DNA from: Asterionellopsis glacialis
Taxonomy: Eukaryota; Bacillariophyta; Plagiogrammaphyceae; Rhaphoneidales; Asterionellopsidaceae
DNA length: 12,378 nucleotides
Direction of reading: 5' to 3'
NCBI GenBank assembly: GCA_014885115.2
Contig: WKLE02001669.1
Coordinates: forward strand, 1-12,378
In this document: one piece after another, positions 1 through 7,761 of the stretch
How the letters are laid out: every line of letters begins with the position of its first letter
How positions within the stretch are numbered: position 1 is the stretch's first letter
The notes under the pieces: generated by a model
What the model was told of the DNA's origin: nothing
Database searches by the model: none
Seen by the model: the letters and a program-made list of their open reading frames with translations, nothing else
Translations under genes and position numbers: made by a program

Positions 1-1
1 G

Positions 2-390
2 AGATACAATGAACTAGTGTATCATGTTATCAAGAACAGAAAATCAAAGGAAGGTAAATCATTTGACAAGCAGTACAATGAAGATTTGATTAATTCATGA
101 GCAGTGATTTGGAAAAGGAAGAGCAGGGCAAAGAGACAAGGTTAAGATGTTCAGAAGAGGGAAGAGATTTGTCTCTTTGATCCATTGAAAGAATCAGAAG
201 AAGAGTTCACAAAGAGGATGGATGCAGGTGAACCAATGAATCAAGAAAACAACCACAACAATAGGAAACATATCAACAACAGAAAGTGTTACAAAGCCTA
301 TGAGGATGAGGAAAATTCTGAAGAGGAAGAAATTTCAGAAGCAAGCCAGGTCTTATGCCAAAAGGGCCAGGCATAATACTGCTGTTTAAG
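2..390 (+). pseudogene. 3' end of a decayed gene, same family as the gene at 3424-4852 (copy G1)
   Basis: The frame from position 2 reads RYNELVYHVIKNRK and continues for 32 codons to a TGA at 98-100. This block aligns with KYNKIICKVIKDRK in the gene at 3424-4852: the YN, VIK and RK positions are identical and most others are conservative. After the stop, coding character continues in other frames. A charged stretch begins MSSDLEKEEQGKETR at 97, an acidic stretch runs to a stop at 374-376 (EDEENSEEEEISEAS), and a basic end KQARSYAKRARHNTAV closes in a third frame near 390. This implies at least two frameshifts. I recall a family expanded in diatom genomes with a G-W-x(n)-[RK]YN-x(6)-[VI]xx[ND]RK block followed by acidic tails, but its function is unknown to me. 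The 5' part lies outside the window. That the two loci are related is clear; the family name and role are not. Confidence 0.6.
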
Positions 391-450
391 TTGTGAAAAA
401 GTGAACATTTTAGTTTAGTTTAGTTAATGATATTGGTAATGAGTTTTTTT

Positions 451-720
451 ATAGTTGACAATTTTTTATGTCAGTCGGTGCAAATTTTTAAGTGAGTCTG
501 TATTTTTTTTATGTCAAGGGATGCAATTTTTTGTGTGAATCCGGTGCAAAAATGTCGAATTGAGAAAATATTCATATGAGTGAGTCATGTAAAAAACGAT
601 GGACTGGCGATAATTTTTTTATTGTACCACAAAATTCACGCGACTGGTGACTTGAAGGGACACTTTTTTTTTGTCGGAATTTCTGACATAAATTTTGTTA
701 CTAGGGTCACATAAAATCTA
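451..720 (+). repeat. T-rich degenerate repeat array downstream of G1
   Basis: The stretch has spaced T runs (about 461-466, 484-489, 503-510, 526-532, 613-619 and 664-672). They are separated by short related words such as ATGTCAGTCGGTGC, ATGTCAAGGGATGC and GTGTGAATCCGGTGC. The opening ATAGTTGACAATTTTTTATG is closely matched, in the same orientation, by ATAGTGACAATATTTATG at 5234, downstream of the related gene. This looks like a subterminal repeat region of a mobile element or a shared 3' flank. An imperfect palindrome, GTCGGAATTTCTGAC, lies at 673-687. I see no coding sequence here. Confidence 0.5.
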
Positions 721-758
721 TACAGGAGTGACCAGGATTTCCTCTCTGATGGCACTAG

Positions 759-1106
759 GTTGCTGGACATGGGGGTAAGTGCAGTAGGCAAGTCACGAGA
801 CTCGCAATGATGTCAATCAACCGTAGTACAGACATACTAAGGACAGACAAGAAAGTGTGGTGATGCATCACATGCAAGCAAACACTGACATCACAAACAA
901 AGAACATCAAAATCCACTCCACAGCAGCACAACTCAGAAGCATGATGTGTCACGCCAGAACACAGTGATGTGCCAGTCCAGAGTGCAGGTCACATGGTAA
1001 AATGGAACTCTGTTGGAACCAAACTCAAAGTAGTTCAGCCGTAGGATCCCATACTGAAAATAGGTCAAGAAGACAAATTGGTGAATTGTTGGGTATTTTT
1101 AGATAC
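759..1106 (+). pseudogene. Possible remnant of a Cys-rich coding segment
   Basis: One + frame is open from 759 to a stop near 1106 except for two TGA codons. It contains a C-x2-C (CITC), then CHA, CASPEC and a final C-W, spaced like a zinc-binding region (CITCKQTL, then MMCHARTQ, stop, CASPECRSHGKMELC). Both stops fall next to Cys residues, where a TGY or TGG codon could have become TGA. The stretch is richer in G+C than its flanks. A Cys-rich tail of this kind occurs in some DNA transposases, for example piggyBac-type, but no diagnostic motif is visible. It may equally be chance. The - strand open frame at 755-943 overlaps it and is hydrophobic without any other support. Confidence 0.22.
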
Positions 1107-1218
1107 TCTTTAAAATAGCTCATAATTTATTCACTCTAACATACTCTACTCCTTTTCTATCACTATTCAATAATTGTTGTCAGCATAGTGCAGTCTTTGT
1201 CTAATGCTTCTCTGGGGA
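1107..1218. other. Non-coding spacer
   Basis: This is A+T-rich sequence between the Cys-rich frame and the stop of the - strand zinc-finger gene. I see no repeat, RNA gene or terminator in it. The DDE catalytic part expected downstream of the - strand gene is not found here in any frame. Confidence 0.4.
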
Positions 1219-2435
1219 TTATATTTCAAAGTGTTCAAGCCTGTGAAATACAGCAGTTTCTGCATCTTTCCACCAAGAACCAGTATTGATTTTGCCATAA
1301 AACCTAGTGTCTTCATTGTACCTCCACACAGAATTTTCTGTGACAGTTGAATTAGCCAATAATTGTCTAATGTTTAATAGAAAGGGGAAACAGCTAACTT
1401 TATCTTTGGGGGCACCTTCAACAGTAACTTCTGTTATGCGGGATTTATTTCTTTTCATGGAATAATGAGTAGTCAATTTTTTCATTGTAGTAGAGAATGA
1501 TGTAGGTTTTTCAAAGTCATAGTGTGATGCCTTGTTGCATTGAGCAGCCCATTTGATAAATTTTGGGTAAACATGGACTGGTATGGAATGTTCAGTCATT
1601 AGAAGCAGTAGTCATGCTCCTATAGGATCCATCGGACCAGGATCATTACTATCAACTGAACCATGGGATTCCAAGGATGAGTATTTACCATGCAATTTGT
1701 CATTTGTTTTCAAATTGGTTTGTTTTTAGGAATCATATGAAAGAATGCATGACTGTGATGAAGCTGAAAGACAGTGATGAGATTCATTGCTAGATGTATT
1801 GCTGGAAAGACATTGATCAAAATCGTGATTAATCAATTCATTGTACAATTCTTATGGTATATTATTGCAAACATCTCTTTGGAAACTGGCAATGGAGTCA
1901 GAGGAGTATTTGTCATCATTGGATGACAAACTTCCAGTTGAGATGCAATCATCATCAGAACAGTTGCTGTGACTATGAAAGCATTCATTATCTTGAGTAT
2001 CAAAAAAATTTTTGTTGAATTGTTGTGCATTGACATTTGCTCTTCTTCCATTCCAGAGGAACTTTGATGTGTTTTGGTTCTCTACAAGATTGTCAATGTT
2101 GACGGTATTTTCATGTCCAATGATTCTGATGACATATTGTCATCACTGATTTTGTTTGAAATAGAATATGATTTCTTCTTTGGAGGTATGTTAGATTTTG
2201 AGGATCCAGATGATGAATCAGAATTTTGTGGGAGGTTTGTAGTATGCCATGTGAGAATAACTGGGATTTCATCATCAGATGAAGAAGAATCCAAAAATCT
2301 ATTTCCAGCAGTCAATTTTGCGGTGTCCACTTTTAGAGTGTATTTATTATGGGTACAATGATGTGCCATATGTCATTCCAAGTTGTATTGATGATTGAAT
2401 GGTTGGTGGTATTATTCACACTTGAACATTGTCAT
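1219..2435 (-). pseudogene. Decayed C2H2 zinc-finger protein resembling the N-terminal half of a Plavaka-like DNA transposase
   Basis: Reading starts at ATG 2433-2435 (MTMFKCE). Residues from 2426 to 2358 fit a C2H2 finger, F-x-C-x2-[Y for C]-x3-F-x5-L-x2-H-x3-H. The second Cys codon has become TAC, and there are two stops, one TGA at the usual L-x-R-H arginine. A Ser/Asp-rich, low-complexity linker follows (SSSSDDE, SSSGSSKS, NCSDDDC). It needs one frameshift near 2110. From there one frame runs to 1219 with stops at 1852-1854, 1726-1728 and 1612-1614. The last ~130 residues look globular: LLLLMTEHSIPVHVYPKFIK, a basic STTMKKLTTHYSMKR segment, FPFLLNIRQLLANS and FYGKINTGSWWKD. Finger, acidic linker and the final Y-G-x-I-x-T-G-x-W-W pattern match my recollection of Plavaka-like (CACTA-related) transposases. 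The DDE catalytic region is missing, so this is at best a 5' half. The family call is an inference; the zinc finger is directly visible. Confidence 0.5.
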
Positions 2436-2791
2436 GTGTGAAGGTTGATTAGGAGAATTTTGTTAAAGTGTCAATAGTAGGGTTGTTGCTGTTGGTGCAT
2501 TACTTTTGAGTAATATACAGTACTACACGTCCATGTGAATTGAAAAATTATAAAACACGAGCAGTTCATCAGATGTAATTTAATCAGATGAGTATTGTAT
2601 GAAGTATATTGTCTATCAAATTATGCAAATTGTGTTTGAGAGTGGGCACTTTGTTACAAAAGAGCAAAGTTGTATATCTAAGAGTATTGCTTGTTATAGA
2701 GAGTAAAGGTGCTCTACACTGCTAGTTGAGTTTTGCTTGACTCATTGCCCTATGCCTCTAGTGTCAACGGCAGCACAACACAACAATCAGA
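2436..2791. other. Spacer between the zinc-finger gene and the LTR fragment
   Basis: This 356-bp A+T-rich stretch is upstream of the - strand zinc-finger gene, so it could hold that gene's 5' flank or promoter, or the rest of the copy C LTR (U5 side). No TATA motif or repeat can be assigned with confidence, and no open frame of note is present. Confidence 0.35.
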
Positions 2792-2987
2792 TAATCAACA
2801 CACAAAAGAAAATAATACTTTATTTGGTGATAAAAACTATATGAGCTAGTTTAATGAGTTAGATTTATGCTGGAGAAATCTGGCAATTAGTAAGAAGTAA
2901 ATATTCAAGAAATATTAGTAAATGGTAAATTTGTGAGTCTGTCTGCTTGCCTATGTATCAATAATCCATCCACAAGAGTGTCCTACA
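2792..2987 (-). repeat. Partial LTR of Ty3/gypsy copy C
   Basis: Read on the - strand, it begins with TGTAGGACACTC (from 2987) just after the pol stop. It ends at TTTTGTGTGTTGATT (about 2792). Both ends match the LTR stretch of copy B (8491-8239): the same start, the same C-A-G-A core and the same CACCAAATAAA signal followed by a TGTGTGTTG word. The middle has diverged. Copies B and C part company immediately after TTGATTA, so this is either the true LTR boundary or a shared truncation. A canonical CA end is not seen, so the full LTR may extend further left. Confidence 0.7.
2819..2824 (-). promoter_or_regulatory. Polyadenylation signal AATAAA in LTR C
   Basis: AATAAA on the - strand is followed about 12-20 nt downstream by the GT-rich word TGTGTGTTG. 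This is the usual arrangement of a eukaryotic cleavage and polyadenylation site, and the same arrangement is kept in copy B. It would mark the R/U5 border of the LTR. Confidence 0.55.
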
Positions 2988-3104
2988 GGGAGTGTACTTC
3001 ATTTGCTTCCCAAGATGTCCTGTGTGCGTTCGTAGTACAGCGTCACAAGACAAATTATAACTGTCTATTCTATAACAACTCTACAGATGCGCCCAGTACA
3101 GTAT
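2988..3104 (-). pseudogene. Last codons of Ty3/gypsy pol (integrase GPY/F tail), copy C
   Basis: The - strand frame matches the end of copy B integrase. It reads GRICRVVIE, an in-frame TAG, then LVTLYYERTQDILGSK and a TGA at 2999-3001. Copy B has VRICRGVMEETLNIHHVTLY and ends SGSK. About 35 codons survive. At 3104 the similarity stops abruptly and unrelated sequence follows, so copy C is a truncated 3' end (pol tail plus LTR) rather than a solo LTR. The in-frame stop and the abrupt break show it is dead. Confidence 0.8.
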
Positions 3105-3423
3105 GTTGGATATCCAGGTAATGAAAATACCCGGCCGGTGCTTAGAATATTGCTAACACCTACCAGGTATGAAACCTGTGCAATTTTGTAATGTACAGGA
3201 CAACAATAAAATTTCATGCTGGCGTTTCAATTTGTAGCTATATTCAAGGTACAATTGAACTTGCCAGGCTGGAGTTAAAAAAATTCTCCGTAGTTCTAGT
3301 ATTGAAATCCAAGTATGTTAGCCGGTGCTCAGAGTCTTGAAAATATTTAATGTGTCCTATCCATGTGCACTTGATATAAATTGTACTGATATTCCAATGA
3401 AACGGACAAAAAAAATTTAAAAA
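3105..3423. other. Spacer upstream of gene G2, with a short direct repeat
   Basis: No coding frame is supported. The word GCCGGTGCTTAGAATATTG (3134-3152) recurs as GCCGGTGCTCAGAGTCTTG (3321-3339), with 16 of 19 positions identical. The segment precedes gene G2 and may contain its promoter or an earlier exon or intron, but nothing diagnostic is visible. Confidence 0.35.
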
Positions 3424-4487
3424 TTATTCTTGTTTAATCTGTTTGATGTACAACCAGAAGATCATTACAGCTTCTGGAATACGTACAAGGATACTGTAAA
3501 AAAAGCTTTGTGCACCAGAAGGAATGATGTCAATAACAGCATCCAAACCACAGTGACGCATATGTTTCAAGTTTCTAAAAACATTTTGAAAAGCACTTAT
3601 CAAGAGTACAAAGGCAACCAAACAAAAGTCCAAGACTTTTAAAAGTAAACATTCTAATCAAACATTGAAAGACATGCATGAGGACAAGATAACTCCAGAA
3701 ACACAACAAATTATTTTAAACAATTCTGATGATGATGACAGTGATGCAGAAGATAATGAAAATACTTTACAAGACAACACAAATGTTGAATCATTTGCAA
3801 ACATTGTACAGAATGGCCTAAAACCACCAGAAACTGTGGACTCATGTTTGATTAGTATGTTCTGATTTTTTTCATTGTTGTTTACTTGTTATTTTTTTAT
3901 AGTTATCAACATGTTTGTACTATTACTTTAATTTTTAATTGTTGTTTTACAGATGAATATCATGATATCACATTAAGTTATATTTGAATGCTACATGAAA
4001 ACCCTAACAATGCATATTATTTATTTTATGATTGTATTTTGCGCTGTGTTATAGGTAAACAGGAATGGAAAAGGCTCATACGTTTGAATAAACCTATCAG
4101 CACAGTTGTGTTAGTCTCTGATGAAGCATTTGCTTTGTTAGTCCTAGAAACAGCTGGTTACGTTGGAAGTATATTTTTGACCACAACATACAAGGTTTTT
4201 AGGACAAGAAGAAGTTCAAAGCAAGATATACTAAAGATATCAGAGAAGGCAATGTATCATTTGATGGATGGACTGTAAAAAGTCTCCAGAAATATAACAA
4301 AATCATTTGCAAAGTCATCAAAGACCGCAAAGACAATGAAACATTTTATAGCATCTACATACAAAATCTGACCAACAAGTGTCTTCCTTTATGGCAAAAC
4401 AAGCGTACAAAATCAGAATTGACATCTGACACTGTAAAACGCAGAAAGGTTGCTGTCTATAATGGCTTTTTAGATTCTGAAGAATAA
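3424..4487 (+). pseudogene. Two-exon gene of a diatom-type expanded family, frameshifted (copy G2)
   Basis: The first frame opens after a stop at 3418-3420 and reads LFDVQPEDHYSFWNTYKDTV, then a helical, basic stretch (RRNDVNNSIQTTV). After a one-base shift near 3630 comes an acidic stretch ending CLI at 3854 (NNSDDDDSDAEDNEN). A probable intron, 3855-3952, follows. The frame then reads NEYHDITLSYI, TGA (3985-3987), MLHENPNNAYYLFYDCILRC and VSDEAFALLVLE. A second shift near 4200 leads into KFKARYTKD, FDGWTVKSLQKYNKIICK and VIKDRKDN, closing with FLDSEE and TAA at 4485-4487. I recall, without a search, a diatom-expanded hypothetical family with exactly this order: a DEAFALLxLE block, then a YT block, then G-W-x(5-6)-YN-x(6)-K-x-DRK. 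Its function is unknown to me. At least two frameshifts and one stop make this copy non-functional unless further introns rescue it. Confidence 0.6.
3855..3952 (+). other. Probable spliceosomal intron in G2
   Basis: The donor is GTATGT at 3855. A T-rich tract ends in TTGTTGTTTTACAG at 3952. Removing the 98 bp joins codon a|at (Asn) and keeps the acidic first exon in frame with the VSDEAFALLVLE exon, whereas reading through hits TGA after ...SMF. Length, donor and acceptor are typical of a short stramenopile intron. This is a prediction without transcript support. Confidence 0.6.
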
Positions 4488-4852
4488 TTTTGGAAAAACA
4501 AAAGAAGACAGAACATGAAGAAGAACATTACAAGCAAACTATCTTGCCTAAGTACAAGCCCTTTGATAACATTTCATATTTGGATACTTACAAGGAATCA
4601 ACAAACCAAGATGAAGACACAGATGATGAGATTGATCACCATGAGAGTCAGTATGTATTTTCACAAGCCAACAATGTCCATATCAAAAATGAAATAGTTA
4701 AAAATTCTATGCATAACACAATGAAGCCATTCAAAAATAAAAATGCCCCATTAGTTAAAAACAAAGCTGCAGTTGCAACTAGGGCTAAATCTAGAGCTGT
4801 GTCTGCCAATGTATGTAAGAAAGAAAAGTACCAATATAAAGAAAGAGTGTGA
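4488..4852 (+). pseudogene. Acidic-to-basic C-terminal tail of G2, in a shifted frame
   Basis: Directly after the TAA at 4485-4487 a second frame is open for about 120 codons to a TGA at 4850-4852. It starts LEKQKKTEHEEEHYKQT with no ATG at the front, has acidic runs (DEDTDDEIDHHES) and ends Lys/Arg-rich (NKAAVATRAKSRAV). The sibling locus at position 2 also passes from an acidic stretch to a basic end. It is therefore more likely the tail of G2 after a frameshift or an unseen splice than a separate gene. No domain is recognised, and the bias towards K, E, D and Q is compatible with a disordered tail. Confidence 0.45.
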
Positions 4853-5233
4853 AAGAAGTTTGAAGCTTAAACTACATTGCAATTTCATTACAGTCAATCA
4901 AATATATATTTAGTAGTAATTGTGAATTGTAAATCCATTTAGTAATCCATCAAAACAACTCTCAACATATCCCATTCAAATAAAAAAATGTTCAACTATC
5001 ACCTAAAATATGACACATTGTTTGAGAATAAATTGTTATTTTAATGAAAAAAAGTCTCACTTACCAACTAAAGTAAGTGAGATAAGAAACAAAAAAATCA
5101 TCAAAAGGAGAAAAAAATGGCAATAGAGAACAATACAATATGTTGTAAAGACAAGTGCTGATTGGTAAGCTTACACATAGTTTTAGTATTCATTGAAATT
5201 TTCTTTGCTTAGTTATCAACTATAACCTGAGTG
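4853..5233. other. A+T-rich spacer downstream of G2
   Basis: There is no supported open frame. It contains several A runs and a short imperfect hairpin near 5055-5085 (CTCACTTAC, loop, GTAAGTGAG). The hairpin stem of 9 bp might be a local fold, but it lacks the context of a terminator in a eukaryote. Confidence 0.35.
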
Positions 5234-5380
5234 ATAGTGACAATATTTATGTCATGGAGTGACATATTTTTTTCAATCTGGCGAACTTTTTTGTATGACA
5301 GACAGACTATTTTTGTGTGATGGACAGACTACTAAAGGACAGACCAAAAAAGGCCCAAGGGCAGACCAAAAAAATTTCAT
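5234..5380 (+). repeat. T-rich repeat array downstream of G2
   Basis: It begins ATAGTGACAATATTTATG, matching the start of the array at 451 in the same orientation. Further in, the word TTTTTGTGTGA at about 5311-5320 is also present at about 528-538. It holds four or more GACAGAC words (5298-5346) and two copies of CAGACCAAAAAA about 20 bp apart (around 5340 and 5362). The shared order of gene and array at two loci suggests that the array belongs to the repeated unit. Confidence 0.5.
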
Positions 5381-5462
5381 GCCTATCTTGTATCAGGTCA
5401 TACTTTTTACCCTAATACAGAAATAAAATATGTGAAAAAAAGGTATGAAAACATGTGAAGAT

Positions 5463-5486
5463 TGGTGTGAGATTCCACTATGATGT
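5463..5486 (+). repeat. Left arm of a perfect 24-bp inverted repeat
   Basis: The 24 bases starting TGGTGTGAGATTCC are the exact reverse complement of 12097-12120. The match stops on both sides at this length. The arm sits immediately outside the truncated 3' end of copy A. I see no target-site duplication beside the two arms (GAT on the left, GAC on the right). Confidence 0.85.
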
Positions 5487-6235
5487 TAGATAGAGACTTG
5501 TATCAATTTCATATGTTTGGGTTTCCAAGAAAGCCATTTTATACAACATGTTGTGGAAGTATCTCTGGTATGTATATTTTACCTTTGGGGTGTAGGAGGG
5601 GTTTGCCTTTGACTTCTCTAGCTGTGAATGTACCAGGTTTGGTGTTGTGCTTTAGTTTTGTAAGCATCCTATCTTTTTGTTGGTGGATCTCAATTGATGG
5701 AGGGAATACAGGAAAAGCTGTTTCTTTGATTTCCTGTTGGGTTATTGGATACGCTTCCATGACGTTGATAAGTTCTGGTACTGTATCATAGTCATCACTG
5801 TCATCATATGCCCATCTTGCATCTAATTCTGAAAGTGCATCAGCAATGACGATTTTTTCACCAGCAATATGGACAAATTCTTCTAGCATTGTACTCCATC
5901 TGAATACTCGTTTGCTAGCAAGTTAATCATACAATATATTTTTATGGTCCATGTGTACTATTAACTTTTGACCTCATAGTATGTTTTTGATTCCATAAGT
6001 TTTTCTACTATAGAAAGTAGTTTTTTTTTGCCAGTAGTATATTTCTTCTTAGCGTCTTTGAGTTTTCTACTATAGAAAACAAGGGGCTTATTATCTTGCA
6101 TAATAACTGCACCTAGTTGATAGTTGCTTGTATCAGTATATACATGGAATTCTTTTTCAAAGTCCGGGAAAGCTAATAGTGTTTCTCTACTTATGACTTT
6201 TTTTATCTTTTCAAAGGCTTTTTGACGGTGTCATC
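5487..6235 (-). pseudogene. RNase H and start of integrase (copy A)
   Basis: After the shift near 6228 the frame reads KAFEKIKKVISRETLL, then VYTDTSNYQLGAVI, which carries the first RNase H Asp, and QDNKPLVFYSRKL. The second acidic position, normally in an ERELL-like motif, is changed: TTGKKKLLSIVE. Another shift gives QKLIVHMDHKNILYD and a stop, then LASKRVFRW, MLEEF, IADALSELDARW and VPELINVMEAYPITQQEI. Four residues (YGAE in copy B) are missing after MLEE. The frame goes on to GKIYIPEILPQHVV, the very start of the integrase N-terminal region, with a stop soon after. Similarity to copy B fades towards 5490. Two 16-bp direct repeats flank the SRKL...LLS segment at 6001-6016 and 6063-6078. 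Confidence 0.85.
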
Positions 6236-7110
6236 CCATACAAATTTGGCCTTGTTTGATATTATAGCCGTGAGTGGGGCTAGGATGTGACAGCTTCTTT
6301 GCCACATATTGTGATAGTACTTCATCATGCCTGAGAATTTCCTTAATTGGCGTTTAGTCCTAGGAGGCTCTAAAAGTTGTATCGCTTCCACTTTCTTTTG
6401 CTGTGATTGGATACCATTGCAAGATAACCAGTAACCTAGATAATCTATATGGTCGGTGGCAAAATATGATTTGGTAATAATGACTTGAAAGCCAGCTTCT
6501 GACAGGCTGCTGAATACTTCATCAACTTTGCTGAAGTGGTATTCAAACATTGCACTTGGCGTGATTAAAATATTGTTTATATATGCCCGTGTAAAGTTGA
6601 GGTCGTCTAGTACATCATTCATGATTTTCTGAAAGATTTCAGGGCTGTTGGTGATACCCATAGGTAGGCGTTTATACCTCTATTTACCCCATGGTAGAAT
6701 TGTAGTGCACAGTTTCTGTGATTCCTCATCTAACAGAATGTGATAGTAACCCATACTTTGATCAATTCCAGTTGCAAATTGAAATCCGTCTAGCTTTTGT
6801 AGTAGGTCAGCTATTTTTGGTAATGGAAATGATTTTCTCTTAATTAGCTAGTTGAGTTGGCAAAAGTTGGTTACAATACGTACATCACCCATTTTCTTTG
6901 GTACAACAAATGTGGGAGCTGCCCATTCACTGTCATGGTTCTTTCTAAAACACCTATTGATTCTAGCCTATTCACTTCCTGCTTAGTAGTCCCTTCTAAG
7001 GAACGTGATACTTGGAATGGCCTGGCATGATATGATTCTGCATTAGGGTGTATTTCTAGTCTAACTGGTTTGATCTTAAGTGTGAAGAGCCTGCCCTTAA
7101 AGGTCTTTTT
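6236..7110 (-). pseudogene. Reverse transcriptase (copy A), catalytic Asp pair lost
   Basis: The region includes LEIHPNAESYHARPFQV, DSEWAAPTFVVPKK, the fingers motif VRIVTNFCQLN, palm motif A (ATGIDQSMGYYH, Asp retained) and LCTTILPWGK. LPMGITNSPEIFQKIMNDV and then the motif C position at 6583-6566 follow. Motif C is Y-I-N-N where Ty3/gypsy enzymes have Y-[IV]-D-D, so both metal-binding Asp residues are gone. The connection domain follows (DYLGYWLSCNGIQ, AIQLLEPPRTKRQLRKFSGM). Breaks are a one-base loss near 6943, TAG at 6848-6850, TAG at 6680-6682 and a one-base loss near 6228. A long open segment runs from 6661 to 6203. The enzyme would have copied the element RNA to DNA. Confidence 0.9.
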
Positions 7111-7761
7111 TTAATATGGTAGTTGTTTCCTGTGAGTGGCTGCCTTGCCTAAATCTAGTTTTTTGTACTTAGTGTCTAATATAGATGATTGGTGTAATTC
7201 TGCTTCCTTGAGGACAGCTGGCAGGACTGCCATGTGGTAGATTGCTTCCATGCATTCAGGGTCTGAATCCTCTCCATGGTGTTTTATGGGTAATTCATAC
7301 CCTTCCCAGTGAATAGTTTGCATGCTAAAGTGTATGTTGAGGCCCATAGCCTGCACGAGATTGGCTTGGACAATCATATCATACTGAGCATCCACTTGGT
7401 TTGTTTGTTCATCCACATGACATGACCAAACTATTGTCTTTTTGTCAGTGAACTCCGGGAGTGTGAATTTTATTTGAGCTTTCCACTTAATAACAAAGTT
7501 ACCAACCATGGTGGACCACTGCGTAGGTTTAGGGTTCTTGTAGGTACTGGCCTTTCCCCTGTTTAACAAAATTTTTTAGGTTGATTGTCACAGTAGTACT
7601 GGAGGAATGAGCTCGCCATCCCAGTTTATTACCTTGCCTACTACTTCAGTAGTGCAATGAGAAGATTTTTGCTTTTTTGCTTTACGCTGGCTGTGCAGCA
7701 TATTATACAATTGTTCTATGTTTGATAAAAGGTTGGAATTGGTGTAGGAAGTAGATGTAAA
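7111..7761 (-). pseudogene. Retroviral-type aspartic protease region (copy A), active site deleted
   Basis: The gag frame continues to TTEVVGKVINWDGELIP near 7605 and hits TGA at 7588-7590. Copy B has LLDIG at the next position. Copy A has lost about 19 bp there, so the active-site D-[TS]-G triplet is gone and the frame has shifted. A second shift near 7560 restores a long frame (7569-7111). It starts with KASTYKNPKPTQW and includes FTLPEF, IVWSCHVDE and the protease/linker residues NIHFSMQTIHWEGYELP. The stop at 7111-7113 is followed by a short gap relative to copy B (~28 bp missing) before reverse transcriptase. The enzyme would have cut the Gag-Pol polyprotein. Confidence 0.75.

Noticed and set aside
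412..427. Three TTTAG units as a telomere-like repeat.
   Set aside because: There are only three units, and the typical stramenopile telomere unit is different. Chance in A+T-rich sequence is sufficient.
1833..2051. A hydrophobic 72-residue - strand frame that could be a membrane protein.
   Set aside because: It is the out-of-frame shadow of the Ser/Asp-rich linker of the zinc-finger gene (NCSDDDCISTGSLSSNDD), which has the better coding character and continuity.
2933..3121. A + strand frame repeated almost word for word at 8422 (SYRECTSFAS), suggesting a gene family.
   Set aside because: Both are antisense to the end of pol and the LTR start in copies C and B. The similarity is explained by the shared retroelement.
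3424..3633. A hydrophobic - strand frame with a possible signal peptide.
   Set aside because: It is antisense to the first exon of G2 and has no homologous copy or supporting context.
5055..5085. A short hairpin as a transcription terminator.
   Set aside because: The window is eukaryotic, the stem is short, and no defined transcript ends there.
5463..5486. The 24-mer as a primer-binding site (it begins TGG, as tRNA-primed sites do).
   Set aside because: Neither copy lies just inside a 5' LTR, and what follows is integrase debris or protease, not a gag leader. The arms also face each other.
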